Shown one piece after another: positions 1 to 8,442 of a stretch of DNA of 64,000 nucleotides. The notes under the pieces were generated by a model. That model was given only the letters and a program-made list of their open reading frames with translations. It searched no databases and was not told the origin of the DNA. Each line of letters starts with the position of its first letter. The stretch's first letter is position 1. Both the position numbers and the translations under genes were made by a program. The DNA is from Parundibacterium terreum (lineage in GTDB: Bacteria; Pseudomonadota; Gammaproteobacteria; Burkholderiales; Burkholderiaceae_D): assembly GCF_014636315.1 (NCBI RefSeq), contig NZ_BMED01000001.1, positions 372,316 to 436,315 of the forward strand, in the 5' to 3' direction.

Positions 1-1202
1 TCTATCCACGCATAAGGCAAGCCATGAATCCATCGGGCAATGGTTTCAGTCTGAGCTCTGGCTATCAAGCCGTCAGCCTGCTGCAATACGATACGCTCCA
101 GCTCTGAAAACTCTTCCAGCTCGCGATAAAGATCTACGGCAATGCCATATTCTTCACTCTGCTCCATCAATTGAGCCGACGCCTTTTGCAATTGCCTGAG
201 TTCTTCGGCCGGCAGCCCGGCCCTCGCCTTCTTTACTAAAAATTCCCGGAACAATGCATGGAAGCGATATATTTCACCTGGGCCATTGCGTTTGTCAGTG
301 AAAAAATTTTTCCTTGAGAGTTCTTCTACAATCGCTCCCGCGCCCGGATCTTTGGTAATTTCCATTGCCATCTTTCCTGTGTATTGCGGCAGGAATGCCA
401 GGCTGAGCAATATTTTTTGTGACTTTTGCTCTTCGAGCTCGAAAATTTCTTCCGCAAAATAATTAAAGATCGCACCAGGCGAATGCCCTGATGACAAGGG
501 CCAATCCACCCGGTTCCCTGCCCTGCCTCTTTCCAGCAACAGCACCAGTCCAGCAACCCAGCCCAGTGTTTTTTTTGAGAGCCTGGCAACAAGATTCTCA
601 TCGCGCACCCCTGCCGTATCGCACAAGCGGGTAATTTCTTCCACGTCAAACCTGAGCTGGCTCCAGTCGACGATACCCAGGCTGCGATTAGCGCGTTCCC
701 TGGCAAGCAAAGAGGGAGCTGGTGTCCTGCTGGTAATGAAAATGCGGGCAAATGAAGGCAGCTCCAGAATGGCGGCCTTGAGGAAATGATCCAGAATATT
801 GCTTGCCGCCTGATGATAATCGTCCAGCACGATGACGCAGGGAGCTGGTAGATATTCGAAGGCGCGCCGAAAATAATTGGAATAAAAAAGAGGCAGGTTG
901 CAGGTCTGCTCGGATGCGAACCTGGGTAGCGTGCCCATGGCCGGCGGGCAAATTTGCCTCAACGCTTCGCTGAAGTAAGAGAAAAAACTGGAAAGATCGC
1001 TATCGCTGCGATCGACGTGATACCAGAGCACGGGAGCACCGGCAGCCTCAAGATAGCTGCCGACCAGGGATGTTTTTCCGGCGCCGGGTGGGCCGGAAAC
1101 CCATATTGCAGCAGCCCCATTCATTTCATCCAGCAACTGAAATAGCCGGGGTCGCTGAAGTATGCCGCTAAAACGCGGCACACTGATTTTGGCATATGCC
1201 AT
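1..1202 (-). CDS. MalT-like LuxR-family ATP-dependent transcriptional regulator, 5' part only
   Basis: The gene starts with the ATG complementary to 1200-1202 and runs off the left edge, so about 400 N-terminal residues are present and the C-terminal part is missing. A Walker A motif GPPGAGKT lies at residues 37-44 and a Walker B-like VIVLDDYH follows near residue 110. The frame is open throughout, and its composition fits the STAND/MalT type of signal-transducing ATPase. In that family an N-terminal NTPase and superhelical TPR region precede a C-terminal LuxR DNA-binding helix-turn-helix; that helix-turn-helix would lie beyond the window and is not seen. Such proteins activate transcription after binding ATP and an inducer. 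The target is unknown. Another STAND ATPase without a LuxR domain remains possible. Confidence 0.8.
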   Translation of the reverse strand, partial: MAYAKISVPRFSGILQRPRLFQLLDEMNGAAAIWVSGPPGAGKTSLVGSYLEAAGAPVLWYHVDRSDSDLSSFFSYFSEALRQICPPAMGTLPRFASEQTCNLPLFYSNYFRRAFEYLPAPCVIVLDDYHQAASNILDHFLKAAILELPSFARIFITSRTPAPSLLARERANRSLGIVDWSQLRFDVEEITRLCDTAGVRDENLVARLSKKTLGWVAGLVLLLERGRAGNRVDWPLSSGHSPGAIFNYFAEEIFELEEQKSQKILLSLAFLPQYTGKMAMEITKDPGAGAIVEELSRKNFFTDKRNGPGEIYRFHALFREFLVKKARAGLPAEELRQLQKASAQLMEQSEEYGIAVDLYRELEEFSELERIVLQQADGLIARAQTETIARWIHGLPYAWI

Positions 1203-1654
1203 GATTTTTCAAAAAGTGGTTTGTTACTGATCGCGGCACAAGCAAATGCAGATTCATGCATCGGCCACCGGTGAGCGACCGATCGATGTCTTCAGCACAA
1301 TGACTGGCGTATATTGCACGCGCGCTGTTGCTACGGCTGCCCTTCGTATCCGGTTTATTGTTTAAGACAGTCCGCCATGAAGTTTAGTTCACCACATCAG
1401 ATATGCCAGCGCTGATTGTCCGGCTCTGCTTCAAATCCATAAAAAAGGAGAATTAGTAAGTCATCCGCAAGTTCGCTGCCACTAATGTACACAGGCGGGA
1501 TCTCTGCAATCTCTGATGTCGTATTGGCAGTTTATTATTTATCTTCATTTTATCTGCGACAAAAATTTATCCGCAACAAGGGAAAGCAAATGCTTCCGTA
1601 GTAGCTATCAAATGCAATAGATGTCCTTTAACAAAAATTCTTAGGATAGAAATC
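1203..1654. other. Intergenic region, 452 bp
   Basis: This gap separates the leftward regulator from the rightward exported protein and so should hold both promoters. It is AT-rich towards the right end. I see no open reading frame of convincing composition, no long inverted repeat and no consensus promoter that I would assign. The sequence AGGAT about nine bases before the ATG at 1655 is the likely ribosome binding site of the next gene. Confidence 0.5.
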
Positions 1655-2083
1655 ATGAAAAAATTTGCCCTGGTCTCGATACTGAGCACACTCTCACTGG
1701 TCGCCGTGGCGCAGAATGCATCGACCTCCGATACGGTGACGATCTCCGGCACAGAACGTACAATAAGCCTGCCTAGTCAATATTACAAAATGTGGCCTGT
1801 GGAGTTTTATGAATACAAAGGGGCTTACAGCCTCTCAGACGGCAAATCCCTGACCTTGTTCAGCCGGGGACAAAAGATGTATGCCAAAGTGCAGGACCAA
1901 GACGCGCACGAAATTGTCGCGACAGCCTCCAACGTATTTGTTGCCCTGGATGAAAAACTGAAAATGCGGATAGATCTGCATGACGACGGCAGCGTAGGCG
2001 GAGAATTGCTGATGCTGGTCAAACGTGATGTTGCCGCCGGCAACGGATCCGCAGAACAACTGGTTGCCGTGGCGTTCCGTTGA
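1655..2083 (+). CDS. Small exported protein of unknown function
   Basis: A 142-residue protein with a typical Sec signal peptide: two lysines, a hydrophobic stretch over residues 4-20 and a likely cleavage site after VAVAQ or VAQNA. The mature part, about 120 residues, is mixed polar and hydrophobic with no cysteines and no motif that I recognise. It is probably periplasmic. The gene stands alone; a strong stem-loop follows at 2142-2169. The start is supported by the signal peptide and an AGGAT sequence just upstream. I cannot assign a family. Confidence 0.75.
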   Translation: MKKFALVSILSTLSLVAVAQNASTSDTVTISGTERTISLPSQYYKMWPVEFYEYKGAYSLSDGKSLTLFSRGQKMYAKVQDQDAHEIVATASNVFVALDEKLKMRIDLHDDGSVGGELLMLVKRDVAAGNGSAEQLVAVAFR

Positions 2084-2141
2084 ACGGCGGTAGGATCATG
2101 TTCCGGGATGTCCCGGGTCCGCCTTATGATAAAGCAACACG

Positions 2142-2169
2142 GATCGCAAGGCTTGCCCGCCTTGCGATC
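2142..2169 (+). terminator. Stem-loop, probable terminator of the exported-protein gene
   Basis: Perfect 10-bp arms GATCGCAAGG (2142-2151) and CCTTGCGATC (2160-2169) enclose an 8-base loop and are followed by TTTA. The T tract is short, so termination may be inefficient. It lies 59 bases after the stop codon. Confidence 0.6.
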
Positions 2170-2290
2170 TTTACCCAGGAGACACTTTCCGGCAAGGCTG
2201 CTCTGCAACGACTTTCTACAAGCAGAAATGAGCGACTCACCTGAAGGCGATGGCGGGAGAAAAGACCTCCGCGCTCGCTATCCCATAAAT

Positions 2291-2318
2291 AAAAAAACGC
2301 CGAGAATAAATCTCGGCG
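2291..2318 (-). terminator. Rho-independent terminator of the phosphate transporter gene
   Basis: An 8-bp stem (2298-2305 pairing with 2311-2318, core GCCGAGA) with loop ATAAA is followed on the minus strand by seven T residues (2297-2291). It lies 58 bases beyond the pit stop codon. Confidence 0.85.
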
Positions 2319-2375
2319 CCTTGCAAGTCTTATTGCTCTGACAGAGCCAGAGCCACCCCACTATCTATTCCTGAT

Positions 2376-3383
2376 TTACAGAATCTGTTTCCCTATCCAC
2401 CAGCCTATCGCAGCAACGAAAGCAGAGGCAGGGATAGTCAAGACCCATGCCCAGACGATATTACCGGCCACTCCCCAGCGCACCGCAGACATTTTCTGAG
2501 CGGAACCTACGCCGACAATCGCACCGGTAATCGTATGGGTAGTGGAAACCGGCACGCCCATCGCATTGGCGATGAACAGCGTGATGGCGCCACCCGTTTC
2601 GGCGCAGAAGCCACCGACCGGTTTCAGTTTGGTGATCTTCTGGCCCATGGTTTTCACAATGCGCCAGCCGCCAAACAAGGTGCCCATGCCTATCGCCGCG
2701 TAGCAAGAAATGATGACCCACCATGGGAGTGCTTCGCCCTGCCCCAGGTAGCCGGAAGCAATCAGCAGCATCCAGATGATGCCCATGGTTTTTTGCGCAT
2801 CGTTACCGCCGTGACCCAGGCTATACATGGAGGCAGATACCAATTGCAGGCGGCGGAACCATTTATCCACCTTCAGCGGAGTCGATCTGACAAACAGCCA
2901 GGATACGATCAGCATCATCAATGAACCGAGTATGAAGCCCAGCAGCGGAGACACAACGATGAAAGTGACGGTTTTGATCAAGCCCTCGGACACCAGCGCG
3001 CCGGTACCCGACTTGGCCACAGCCGCGCCAACCAGGCCGCCAATCAGCGCATGGGAGGATGAGGATGGGATACCGAAATACCAGGTGACGAAGTTCCAGA
3101 AGATGGCCCCGGTCAAGGCGCCAAAGATCACGTACTGGTCGACAATGGCCGGATCTATCGTGCCCTTGCCGACGGTGGAAGCCACTTTCAGATGAAAGAA
3201 GAAAATAGCAACCACGTTGAAAAAGGCGGCCATCGCCACCGCGGTCTGCGGCTTCAATACGCCTGTAGAAACAACTGTGGCAATCGCATTCGCCGCGTCG
3301 TGGAAGCCATTCATGAAATCAAATATCAATGCCAGCGCGATCAACAAGACGAGGGCATAAATGCTGATTTGGAGGGTATGCAT
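2376..3383 (-). CDS. pit: Inorganic phosphate transporter, PiT family
   Basis: An integral membrane protein of about 335 residues that takes up phosphate (usually as a metal-phosphate complex) by cation symport. The family signature FDFMNGFHDAANAIATV is at the N-terminus and its inverted-repeat counterpart, around SLGHGGNDAQKTMG, lies in the second half; multiple hydrophobic segments fill the rest. The length suits the short bacterial PiT proteins. A GTG lies three codons upstream (3392), but the ATG at 3383 has the better-spaced AAGAAG-like site. The PhoU-like gene lies 122 bp upstream on the same strand, the usual pairing for this family, with a stem-loop between them. A terminator follows at 2291-2318. 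Confidence 0.95.
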   Translation of the reverse strand: MHTLQISIYALVLLIALALIFDFMNGFHDAANAIATVVSTGVLKPQTAVAMAAFFNVVAIFFFHLKVASTVGKGTIDPAIVDQYVIFGALTGAIFWNFVTWYFGIPSSSSHALIGGLVGAAVAKSGTGALVSEGLIKTVTFIVVSPLLGFILGSLMMLIVSWLFVRSTPLKVDKWFRRLQLVSASMYSLGHGGNDAQKTMGIIWMLLIASGYLGQGEALPWWVIISCYAAIGMGTLFGGWRIVKTMGQKITKLKPVGGFCAETGGAITLFIANAMGVPVSTTHTITGAIVGVGSAQKMSAVRWGVAGNIVWAWVLTIPASAFVAAIGWWIGKQIL

Positions 3384-3444
3384 GGGAATCACTTCTTATT
3401 TTGTGCGCTCAAGGCAGTGCAGAGCGCTTACTTATCAATACTTT

Positions 3445-3474
3445 CGGCCGGATCGGGGAACAGAGATCCGGCCG
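3445..3474 (-). other. Stem-loop between the PhoU-like gene and pit
   Basis: Arms of 10 bp (3445-3454 and 3465-3474, core GGCCGGATC and GATCCGGCC) enclose a 10-base loop. No T tract follows on either strand, so it is more likely an RNA processing or stability element, or an attenuator that lowers pit expression relative to the upstream gene, than a full terminator. Confidence 0.55.
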
Positions 3475-3504
3475 CATTTGAAACGATGTCGGTAGGCCGG
3501 ACTA

Positions 3505-4131
3505 TCAGGCGTTTTCGACGATGATGCCTTCAATGATGTTGGCCACGTCTTCACAACGGTCCGTCACTGTTTCCAGGATTTCGTAGATGGCTTTCAGCTT
3601 GATCAGATTGCGCACGTCCGGCTCATCTCGGAACAATTTGGACATGGCGGCACGCATGACGTGGTCCGCATCCGATTCCAGCCTGTCGATCTCTTCGCAG
3701 ATCAGCAGGATTTCACGGGAATTGTCCATATTGTTCAGCAAGGCTACCGCTGCCTTGACCTTTTCTGCGCAACCCAGGCACAGCTCCGCCAAGCGCTTGG
3801 CTTCTGGAGTGATCTCGCGGATGTCGTACAGGGAGATAGTCTGGCCGGCATCTTCCAGCAGATCCAGGATATCGTCCATGCGCGTGATCAGCTTATGAAT
3901 GTCATCCCTGTCCAGCGGCGTGATGAAGGTCTTGTGCAGCAGCTCTATCGTGTTATGAGTAACCGTATCAGCTTGTTTTTCTATGACTTCAATCGCGTGC
4001 ACGCGATTTTCCAGGTCATCGAAATTAGTCATCAGCGCAACCATTTCTTTTGCGCCTTTTACACACAACTCTGCGTGCTGATTAAAGAGCTCAAAAAATT
4101 TGCCCTCTGTGGGCATCAATCGTCCAAACAT
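3505..4131 (-). CDS. PhoU-like (DUF47, TIGR00153-type) phosphate transport accessory protein
   Basis: A 208-residue, almost entirely alpha-helical cytosolic protein rich in Glu, Asp and Leu. It belongs to the PhoU-related DUF47 family that is usually encoded beside PiT transporters. Acidic helix segments such as ITRMDDILDLLEDAG and CEEIDRLESDADHVM match the metal-binding helices of this family. It probably modulates Pit activity; this is inferred from family and neighbourhood. The start MFGRLMPTEGKFFELF is typical of the family. It is the first gene of a two-gene unit with pit. Confidence 0.9.
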   Translation of the reverse strand: MFGRLMPTEGKFFELFNQHAELCVKGAKEMVALMTNFDDLENRVHAIEVIEKQADTVTHNTIELLHKTFITPLDRDDIHKLITRMDDILDLLEDAGQTISLYDIREITPEAKRLAELCLGCAEKVKAAVALLNNMDNSREILLICEEIDRLESDADHVMRAAMSKLFRDEPDVRNLIKLKAIYEILETVTDRCEDVANIIEGIIVENA

Positions 4132-4193
4132 TTTTTTCTCACTGAAAATAGAAAATTTCTAGAAACTTCGTGGAAGACATAAAACGCCTTCCC

Positions 4194-4217
4194 TAAAACG
4201 GCAATAACAAGCTGCCG
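4194..4217 (-). terminator. Probable terminator of dnaB
   Basis: On the minus strand CGGCA (complement of 4213-4217) pairs with TGCCG (complement of 4199-4203) across a 9-base loop, followed by TTTTAG. The stem is only 5 bp, so this is a modest candidate. It begins nine bases after the dnaB stop codon. Confidence 0.5.
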
Positions 4218-4225
4218 AAGCCGGT

Positions 4226-5614
4226 TTACTCGCTATCTCCGTAAATCGACAAGGCACCGGTGTAATTATCAAACTTGGTATATTCACCCAGGAAGCTCAG
4301 GCGCACGCTGCCGATAGGGCCATTACGCTGCTTACCGATAATGATCTCAGCAGTACCCTTGTCCGGAGAATCGGGGTTGTAGACCTGGTCACGGTAAATA
4401 AACAGGATCACGTCGGCATCCTGCTCAATCGCGCCGGATTCGCGCAAATCGGACATCACGGGGCGTTTGTTCGGGCGCTGCTCCAGCGAGCGGTTCAACT
4501 GGGACAAGGCGATGACCGGACATTGCAACTCTTTGGCCAGGCCCTTCAGATTTCGGGAAATCTCGGAAATCTCGGTCGCGCGGTTTTCACCGGCGGAGTT
4601 ACCCGACATCAGTTGCAAGTAATCGATGATGATCAAGCCAAGCTTGCCGCACTGTCGGGACAGGCGGCGCGAACGCGCACGCAGTTCGATTGAGCTCAGC
4701 GCGGGCGTCTCATCGATATACAACTGTGCGTCATTCATCTTCTGGATGGCATGCGTCAGGCGTGGCCAGTCTTCGTCAATCAGGCGGCCTGTACGCAACC
4801 TGTGCTGATCAAGGCGGCCGACAGAACCCAACATACGCATCGCCAACTGGGCACCGCCCATCTCCATCGAGAATACGGCAACGGGCAAGCCGCTGTCGAT
4901 TGCGACGTTTTCACCGATGTTGATCGAGAACGCAGTCTTACCCATGGAAGGACGGCCGGCAACGATAATCAAGTCGCCTGGCTGCAAACCGGAAGTCATT
5001 CTGTCCAGGTCGGCAAAGCCGGTAGGAACGCCGGTGATGTCGCTGGTGTGGTCGCGGTTATACAACTCGTCGATACGTTCAACAACCTGCGTCAGCAGCG
5101 GCTGGATCGCGGTAAAGCCTTGCGCGCCACGTGCGCCCTCTTCCGCGATCGCAAAGATCTTGGATTCGGCGTCGTCCAGCATTTGCTTGACTTCTTTACC
5201 TTGCGGATTGAAGGCATTGCCGGCGATTTCGTCGGCGACGGTAATCAGTTTGCGCAATACACCGCGGTCGCGCACGATTTCTGCGTAGCGGCGGATGTTG
5301 GCAGCGGACGGCGTGTTTTGCGCCAGCGCATTGAGGTAGCTCAGACCGCCGGCGTCTTCCGCCTTGCCCAGGCCCGTGAGTGCCTCAAATACGGTGATCA
5401 CGTCTGCCGGCTTGGAGCTATTGATCAGCTTGACCATGCAGGAAAAAATGATGCGATGGTCGTAGCGGTAAAAATCGTCTTCGCGTATGAAATCGGCAAT
5501 CCGGTCCCACGCGGCGTTATCCAGCAGCAGGCCACCAAGTACAGATTGCTCTGCCTCTATGGAATGCGGGGGGACACGGATGGAATCGAGTTGCGGATCA
5601 GAAGGTGCTTTCAT
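4226..5614 (-). CDS. dnaB: Replicative DNA helicase DnaB
   Basis: The hexameric 5'-3' helicase of the replication fork. It has 462 residues from the ATG at 5614, or 465 from an in-frame ATG at 5623. The N-terminal DnaB domain (about residues 15-115, with PPHSIEAEQSVLGGLLLD) is followed by a linker and the RecA-like C-terminal domain with Walker A GRPSMGKT near residue 222, then the DYLQLM Walker B region and the LSQLNR sensor region. All family motifs are present and the length is normal. I prefer 5614 because a consensus -10 box (5622-5627) overlaps the upstream ATG. The gene follows the rpsF operon but is separated from it by a strong terminator. Confidence 0.97.
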   Translation of the reverse strand: MKAPSDPQLDSIRVPPHSIEAEQSVLGGLLLDNAAWDRIADFIREDDFYRYDHRIIFSCMVKLINSSKPADVITVFEALTGLGKAEDAGGLSYLNALAQNTPSAANIRRYAEIVRDRGVLRKLITVADEIAGNAFNPQGKEVKQMLDDAESKIFAIAEEGARGAQGFTAIQPLLTQVVERIDELYNRDHTSDITGVPTGFADLDRMTSGLQPGDLIIVAGRPSMGKTAFSINIGENVAIDSGLPVAVFSMEMGGAQLAMRMLGSVGRLDQHRLRTGRLIDEDWPRLTHAIQKMNDAQLYIDETPALSSIELRARSRRLSRQCGKLGLIIIDYLQLMSGNSAGENRATEISEISRNLKGLAKELQCPVIALSQLNRSLEQRPNKRPVMSDLRESGAIEQDADVILFIYRDQVYNPDSPDKGTAEIIIGKQRNGPIGSVRLSFLGEYTKFDNYTGALSIYGDSE

Positions 5615-5621
5615 GGCGCGC

Positions 5622-5627
5622 ATTATA
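5622..5627 (-). promoter_or_regulatory. Consensus -10 box immediately upstream of dnaB
   Basis: The minus strand reads TATAAT at 5627-5622, with only the 7 bases GCGCGCC between it and the ATG at 5614. A start of transcription at the usual distance would fall on or next to that ATG and give a leaderless dnaB message. The -35 region is weak. This rests on pattern recognition only. Confidence 0.45.
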
Positions 5628-5792
5628 CCTGCTAATTCAGTTTGGAAAGTGGCCGACGTTAGAGCAAGGAGCCGGTTTGTATCGAATACAGCACAAGCAA
5701 AAAATCAGCCAAATTATTTTCACAATTAATTGACATTCAACTAATTTTATTGGATTGCCTTGGCGTTGAAAAACCCAGGCACCCACAAAAAA

Positions 5793-5810
5793 AGCCGGGC
5801 GAACCCGGCT
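5793..5810 (-). terminator. Rho-independent terminator of the rpsF-priB-rpsR-rplI operon
   Basis: A 7-bp GC-rich stem, AGCCGGG (5793-5799) with CCCGGCT (5804-5810) around a CGAA tetraloop, has T tracts on both sides, so it can work in both directions. It lies 28 bases beyond the rplI stop and separates rplI from dnaB. Confidence 0.92.
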
Positions 5811-5838
5811 TTTTTAAGACTTCGGTGATGCTGGGGTA

Positions 5839-6291
5839 TTAAGCGTGCTCGCCCAATACTGCAACAGTCACTTCAACCACTACGTCAGTGTGCAGAGCAA
5901 CGGACACAGGGTGGTCGCCAACAGTTTTCAAAGGACCGACCGGCATGCGGATCTGTGCTTTTTCAACTGGGAAACCTTGCTTGCTCAACGCTTCAGCGAT
6001 GTCGAAGTTAGTTACGGAACCGAACAAACGGCCGTCAACACCAGACTTCTGGGAAATTTGAACAGTCAGACCATTCAGTTTTTCGCCTTGCTTTTGAGCA
6101 GCAGCCAATTTCTCAGCAGCAGCTTTTTCCAGGTCAGCACGTTTTGCTTCGAATTCAGCAATCGCCGCTGCAGTCGCACGACGTGCCATGCGTTGTGGGA
6201 TCAGGAAGTTACGAGCGTAACCGTCTTTAACTTTAACTACGTCACCCAGGTTGCCCAGATTAACGACTTTATCAATCAGAATAACTTGCAT
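5839..6291 (-). CDS. rplI: 50S ribosomal protein L9
   Basis: A 150-residue large-subunit protein that binds 23S rRNA. The N-terminal RNA-binding lobe carries the conserved [17 protein letters not shown] and GYARNFLIP segments. A long connecting helix (about residues 45-75, rich in Ala, Glu and Lys) leads to the C-terminal lobe. The length equals that of the usual bacterial L9. It is the last gene of the rpsF operon, 28 bp after rpsR, and is followed by a strong terminator. Confidence 0.98.
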   Translation of the reverse strand: MQVILIDKVVNLGNLGDVVKVKDGYARNFLIPQRMARRATAAAIAEFEAKRADLEKAAAEKLAAAQKQGEKLNGLTVQISQKSGVDGRLFGSVTNFDIAEALSKQGFPVEKAQIRMPVGPLKTVGDHPVSVALHTDVVVEVTVAVLGEHA

Positions 6292-6319
6292 ATTTTTCTC
6301 CTAAACGTTCAGCCGTCAA

Positions 6320-6604
6320 TTACGCTGTGTGCAGATCAGTGTATGGCAGCAACGCGAGGTAGCGTGCGCGCTTGATTGCTGTGTCAACTTGACGTTGATA
6401 CAGGGCTTTAGTACCTGTCAGACGTGCTGGCATGATTTTGCCGTTTTCTTGCACGAAGTCTTTCAGAGTATCGATGTCTTTGTAGTCAACTTGTTCTACG
6501 TGTGCTGCTGTGAAGCGGCAGAATTTTTTACGTTTGAACAGTGGGTTTTGTTGCTGACGCTTTTGTTTCAGCTTGCTTTTATCAAATTTCTTACCGAATG
6601 CCAT
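6320..6604 (-). CDS. rpsR: 30S ribosomal protein S18
   Basis: A 94-residue basic protein that pairs with S6 on the small-subunit platform. The N-terminal extension of about 15 basic and Gln-rich residues is typical of betaproteobacteria. The core [19 protein letters not shown] and the conserved [15 protein letters not shown] are present. It lies between priB (13 bp upstream) and rplI (28 bp downstream) in the standard order. Confidence 0.98.
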   Translation of the reverse strand: MAFGKKFDKSKLKQKRQQQNPLFKRKKFCRFTAAHVEQVDYKDIDTLKDFVQENGKIMPARLTGTKALYQRQVDTAIKRARYLALLPYTDLHTA

Positions 6605-6617
6605 TTTTGGCTCCTAA

Positions 6618-6911
6618 TCAAGTTGTGGCCTCAAACCCAACGATGTGGAAAACGAGGCTTTTGCTATTGCGGTTCTTGCGCGACAAAAAACCTGTGAACA
6701 CCATGACGACACCCAACTCTATGTCCATGAATCGCTTTGAAATTTCACCCGCAGCTATTGCGGATATTTCAAATTCGACCAGGCGGTTTATGTTGGCTTC
6801 CATCTGCTGAGAGCTATGCATCAATACTGCTGAAGCTACTGGAATTCCGGCCGGCGTATAACGCAACGTCCCTTTTTCCGCAATACTGGCAACGACTCTA
6901 AGCTGGTTCAC
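6618..6911 (-). CDS. priB: Primosomal replication protein N (PriB)
   Basis: A 97-residue single-stranded-DNA-binding OB-fold protein that helps PriA reload DnaB at stalled forks. The N-terminus NQLRVVASIAEKGTLRYTPAG and the segment around AVLMHSSQQ are typical of betaproteobacterial PriB. The start is a GTG complementary to 6909-6911, which fits a low-level gene placed between two ribosomal-protein genes. Its position between rpsF and rpsR, in the same operon as the two ribosomal proteins and next to dnaB, is the conserved arrangement. Confidence 0.93.
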   Translation of the reverse strand: MNQLRVVASIAEKGTLRYTPAGIPVASAVLMHSSQQMEANINRLVEFEISAIAAGEISKRFMDIELGVVMVFTGFLSRKNRNSKSLVFHIVGFEATT

Positions 6912-6952
6912 TGATCTCTGTTGCGTCCTCTAACAGGTTAAATGCTAATGAA

Positions 6953-7321
6953 TTAAGCTGCAGGCGCTTCAACGCGTGAAGTCTTGGCAGCGTCTTCCTT
7001 CTGTACTGCTTTCATCATTGGCGAAGGAGCTGTTTCAGCTTTTTTCATTTTTACTGTGAGGTGGCGCAGAACGGCATCATTGAATTTGAATGCTGTTTCC
7101 AACTCAAGCAAAGTTTCAGCGTCGCACTCGATGTTCATGCAAACATAGTGAGCTTTCGCCAGCTTCTGGATCATGTAGGCGAGTTGACGACGGCCCCAGT
7201 CTTCGACACGGTGCACTTGACCGTTGCGAGCTGTAACGCTAGCTTTGTAGCGTTCAATCATTGCAGGCACTTGCTCGCTTTGATCTGGATGTACGATAAA
7301 TACGATTTCATAATGACGCAT
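6953..7321 (-). CDS. rpsF: 30S ribosomal protein S6
   Basis: A 122-residue ferredoxin-like fold protein of the small subunit. [21 protein letters not shown] is the standard start, and [17 protein letters not shown] and the VLRHLTVK segment follow. The C-terminal tail is Lys/Ala-rich, as in other proteobacteria. AAGGAG lies six bases before the ATG. It opens the rpsF-priB-rpsR-rplI operon. A leader hairpin at 7349-7376 may be the site of ribosomal-protein feedback. Confidence 0.98.
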   Translation of the reverse strand: MRHYEIVFIVHPDQSEQVPAMIERYKASVTARNGQVHRVEDWGRRQLAYMIQKLAKAHYVCMNIECDAETLLELETAFKFNDAVLRHLTVKMKKAETAPSPMMKAVQKEDAAKTSRVEAPAA

Positions 7322-7348
7322 ATATTCTCCTTGTGGACAATAAAATAG

Positions 7349-7376
7349 CCCGCCTCGGCGTCAAGACGAGTGCGGG
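7349..7376 (-). promoter_or_regulatory. Leader hairpin of the rpsF operon, candidate S6:S18 feedback site
   Basis: On the minus strand CCCGC and CTCG pair with CGAG and GCGGG (7349-7357 with 7367-7376) with one bulged base and a 9-base loop containing GCC next to the closing CGAG. It begins 28 bases upstream of the rpsF ATG. An RNA bound by S6:S18 is known in rpsF leaders of many bacteria. I propose this hairpin as that element by position and because it contains a CCG, not by a proven match. Confidence 0.4.
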
Positions 7377-7563
7377 AAGAGGAAAGCCCACGACTATACT
7401 CGGTTTTGGTAATTTGTTCAATAGCTGCGTGCATTTCCTCCTCTGCTATAAATCGGCACCCTCTACACCACCGGTACTTTCATTCAAATAAGCCACATTT
7501 CTTGCAGACTTTTCTTTGCTTTCCACTCAAGAGCTTGCGTTTATAGCCATATTTTGCGCTATA

Positions 7564-7579
7564 CTGTACAAAAATACAG
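7564..7579 (+). promoter_or_regulatory. SOS (LexA) box 1
   Basis: CTGT, eight bases, ACAG: an exact match to the LexA-box core used in gamma- and betaproteobacteria. It lies 57 bases upstream of the lexA ATG and indicates autorepression. The flanking TATA and AAAAAT are the usual AT-rich context. Confidence 0.88.
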
Positions 7580-7597
7580 GCTGGAGATATAAGCAGC

Positions 7598-7613
7598 CTG
7601 TACTTATGTACAC
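7598..7613 (+). promoter_or_regulatory. SOS (LexA) box 2, one mismatch
   Basis: CTGT, eight bases, ACAC: the second half-site differs from the consensus at its last base. It is centred 34 bases from box 1 and ends 23 bases before the lexA ATG. Two boxes upstream of lexA are also seen in E. coli. Confidence 0.7.
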
Positions 7614-7636
7614 CGGCCCACCACCTGAGAAAAAAT

Positions 7637-8296
7637 ATGCTAAAACTTACTGCACGCCAGGAACAGATATTGACGCTGATCAAGGACGCGATCCAGAACA
7701 CCGGCTTTCCGCCCACCCGCGCCGAGATAGCAACCGAACTTGGCTTTCGCTCCACCAATGCGGCAGAAGAGCATCTGCAAGCACTGGCGCGCAAAGGTGC
7801 GATAGAAATAGCGCCGGGCACGTCGCGCGGCATACGCCTGCGCGAATCGGCGCATGAAAGTAGCAGAACCATGGGCATGCAACTGGCCCTGCCCCACCCG
7901 GCATTGATGCAGCTCAACCTGCCGTTGATAGGGCGCGTTGCCGCCGGCTCCCCCATTCTGGCGGAAGAGCATGTTGACAAAACTTATGCGGTCGACCCGG
8001 CCATGTTCTCCGCCACGCCAGACTACCTGCTGAAAGTGCGCGGCATGTCGATGCGTGACGCAGGCATCCTGGATGGCGATTTGCTGGCCGTAAAAAAATC
8101 CGACCAGGCCAAGAATGGCCAGATCGTCGTGGCTCGCCTGGGCGAAGATGTGACCGTCAAACGCTATAAGCGCACCGGCTCATTGATTGAATTGCTGGCA
8201 GAAAATCCAGACTACCCGAACATCAAGATCGGTGAGCAGGATGAAGACTTCTCGCTGGAAGGCCTGGCAGTAGGCCTGGTCAGGGCCTGGACCTAA
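7637..8296 (+). CDS. lexA: LexA repressor, SOS regulator and self-cleaving protease
   Basis: A 219-residue repressor with an N-terminal winged helix-turn-helix (about residues 1-65, with [15 protein letters not shown]) and a C-terminal S24 autoprotease domain. The cleavage site Ala103-Gly104 is in GRVAAGSP, the catalytic Ser is S138 (GMSMRD) and the Lys is K175 (VTVKRYK). Ser and Lys are both displaced by 19 residues from the E. coli positions, which shows an insertion in the linker (about residues 70-92). In the SOS response, RecA filaments trigger self-cleavage and derepression. The gene is divergent from the rpsF operon and is preceded by two LexA boxes. Confidence 0.97.
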   Translation: MLKLTARQEQILTLIKDAIQNTGFPPTRAEIATELGFRSTNAAEEHLQALARKGAIEIAPGTSRGIRLRESAHESSRTMGMQLALPHPALMQLNLPLIGRVAAGSPILAEEHVDKTYAVDPAMFSATPDYLLKVRGMSMRDAGILDGDLLAVKKSDQAKNGQIVVARLGEDVTVKRYKRTGSLIELLAENPDYPNIKIGEQDEDFSLEGLAVGLVRAWT

Positions 8297-8398
8297 ATGA
8301 GCAGCGCCCGGCAAGAGCCCGGCGCACAAAAAGAAGCGGTGCTTTCTACCGCGAGTGGATAAGCCGGCACACTGAATAAATCTCTGCTTAAAGCAAAA

Positions 8399-8424
8399 AC
8401 GCCCTGGTAAATTCACCAGGGCGT
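8399..8424. terminator. Bidirectional terminator between lexA and lon
   Basis: A 10-bp stem (8399-8408 with 8415-8424, core GCCCTGGT) has a 6-base loop, a T run to 8430 on the plus strand and an A run before it, which gives T residues on the minus strand. It serves the convergent lexA and lon genes. Confidence 0.92.
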
Positions 8425-8442
8425 TTTTTTATCAGCTAAAGC

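Noticed and set aside
4751..5635. 294-codon open frame opposite dnaB
   Set aside because: Antisense to dnaB, with no ribosome site and no recognisable motif.
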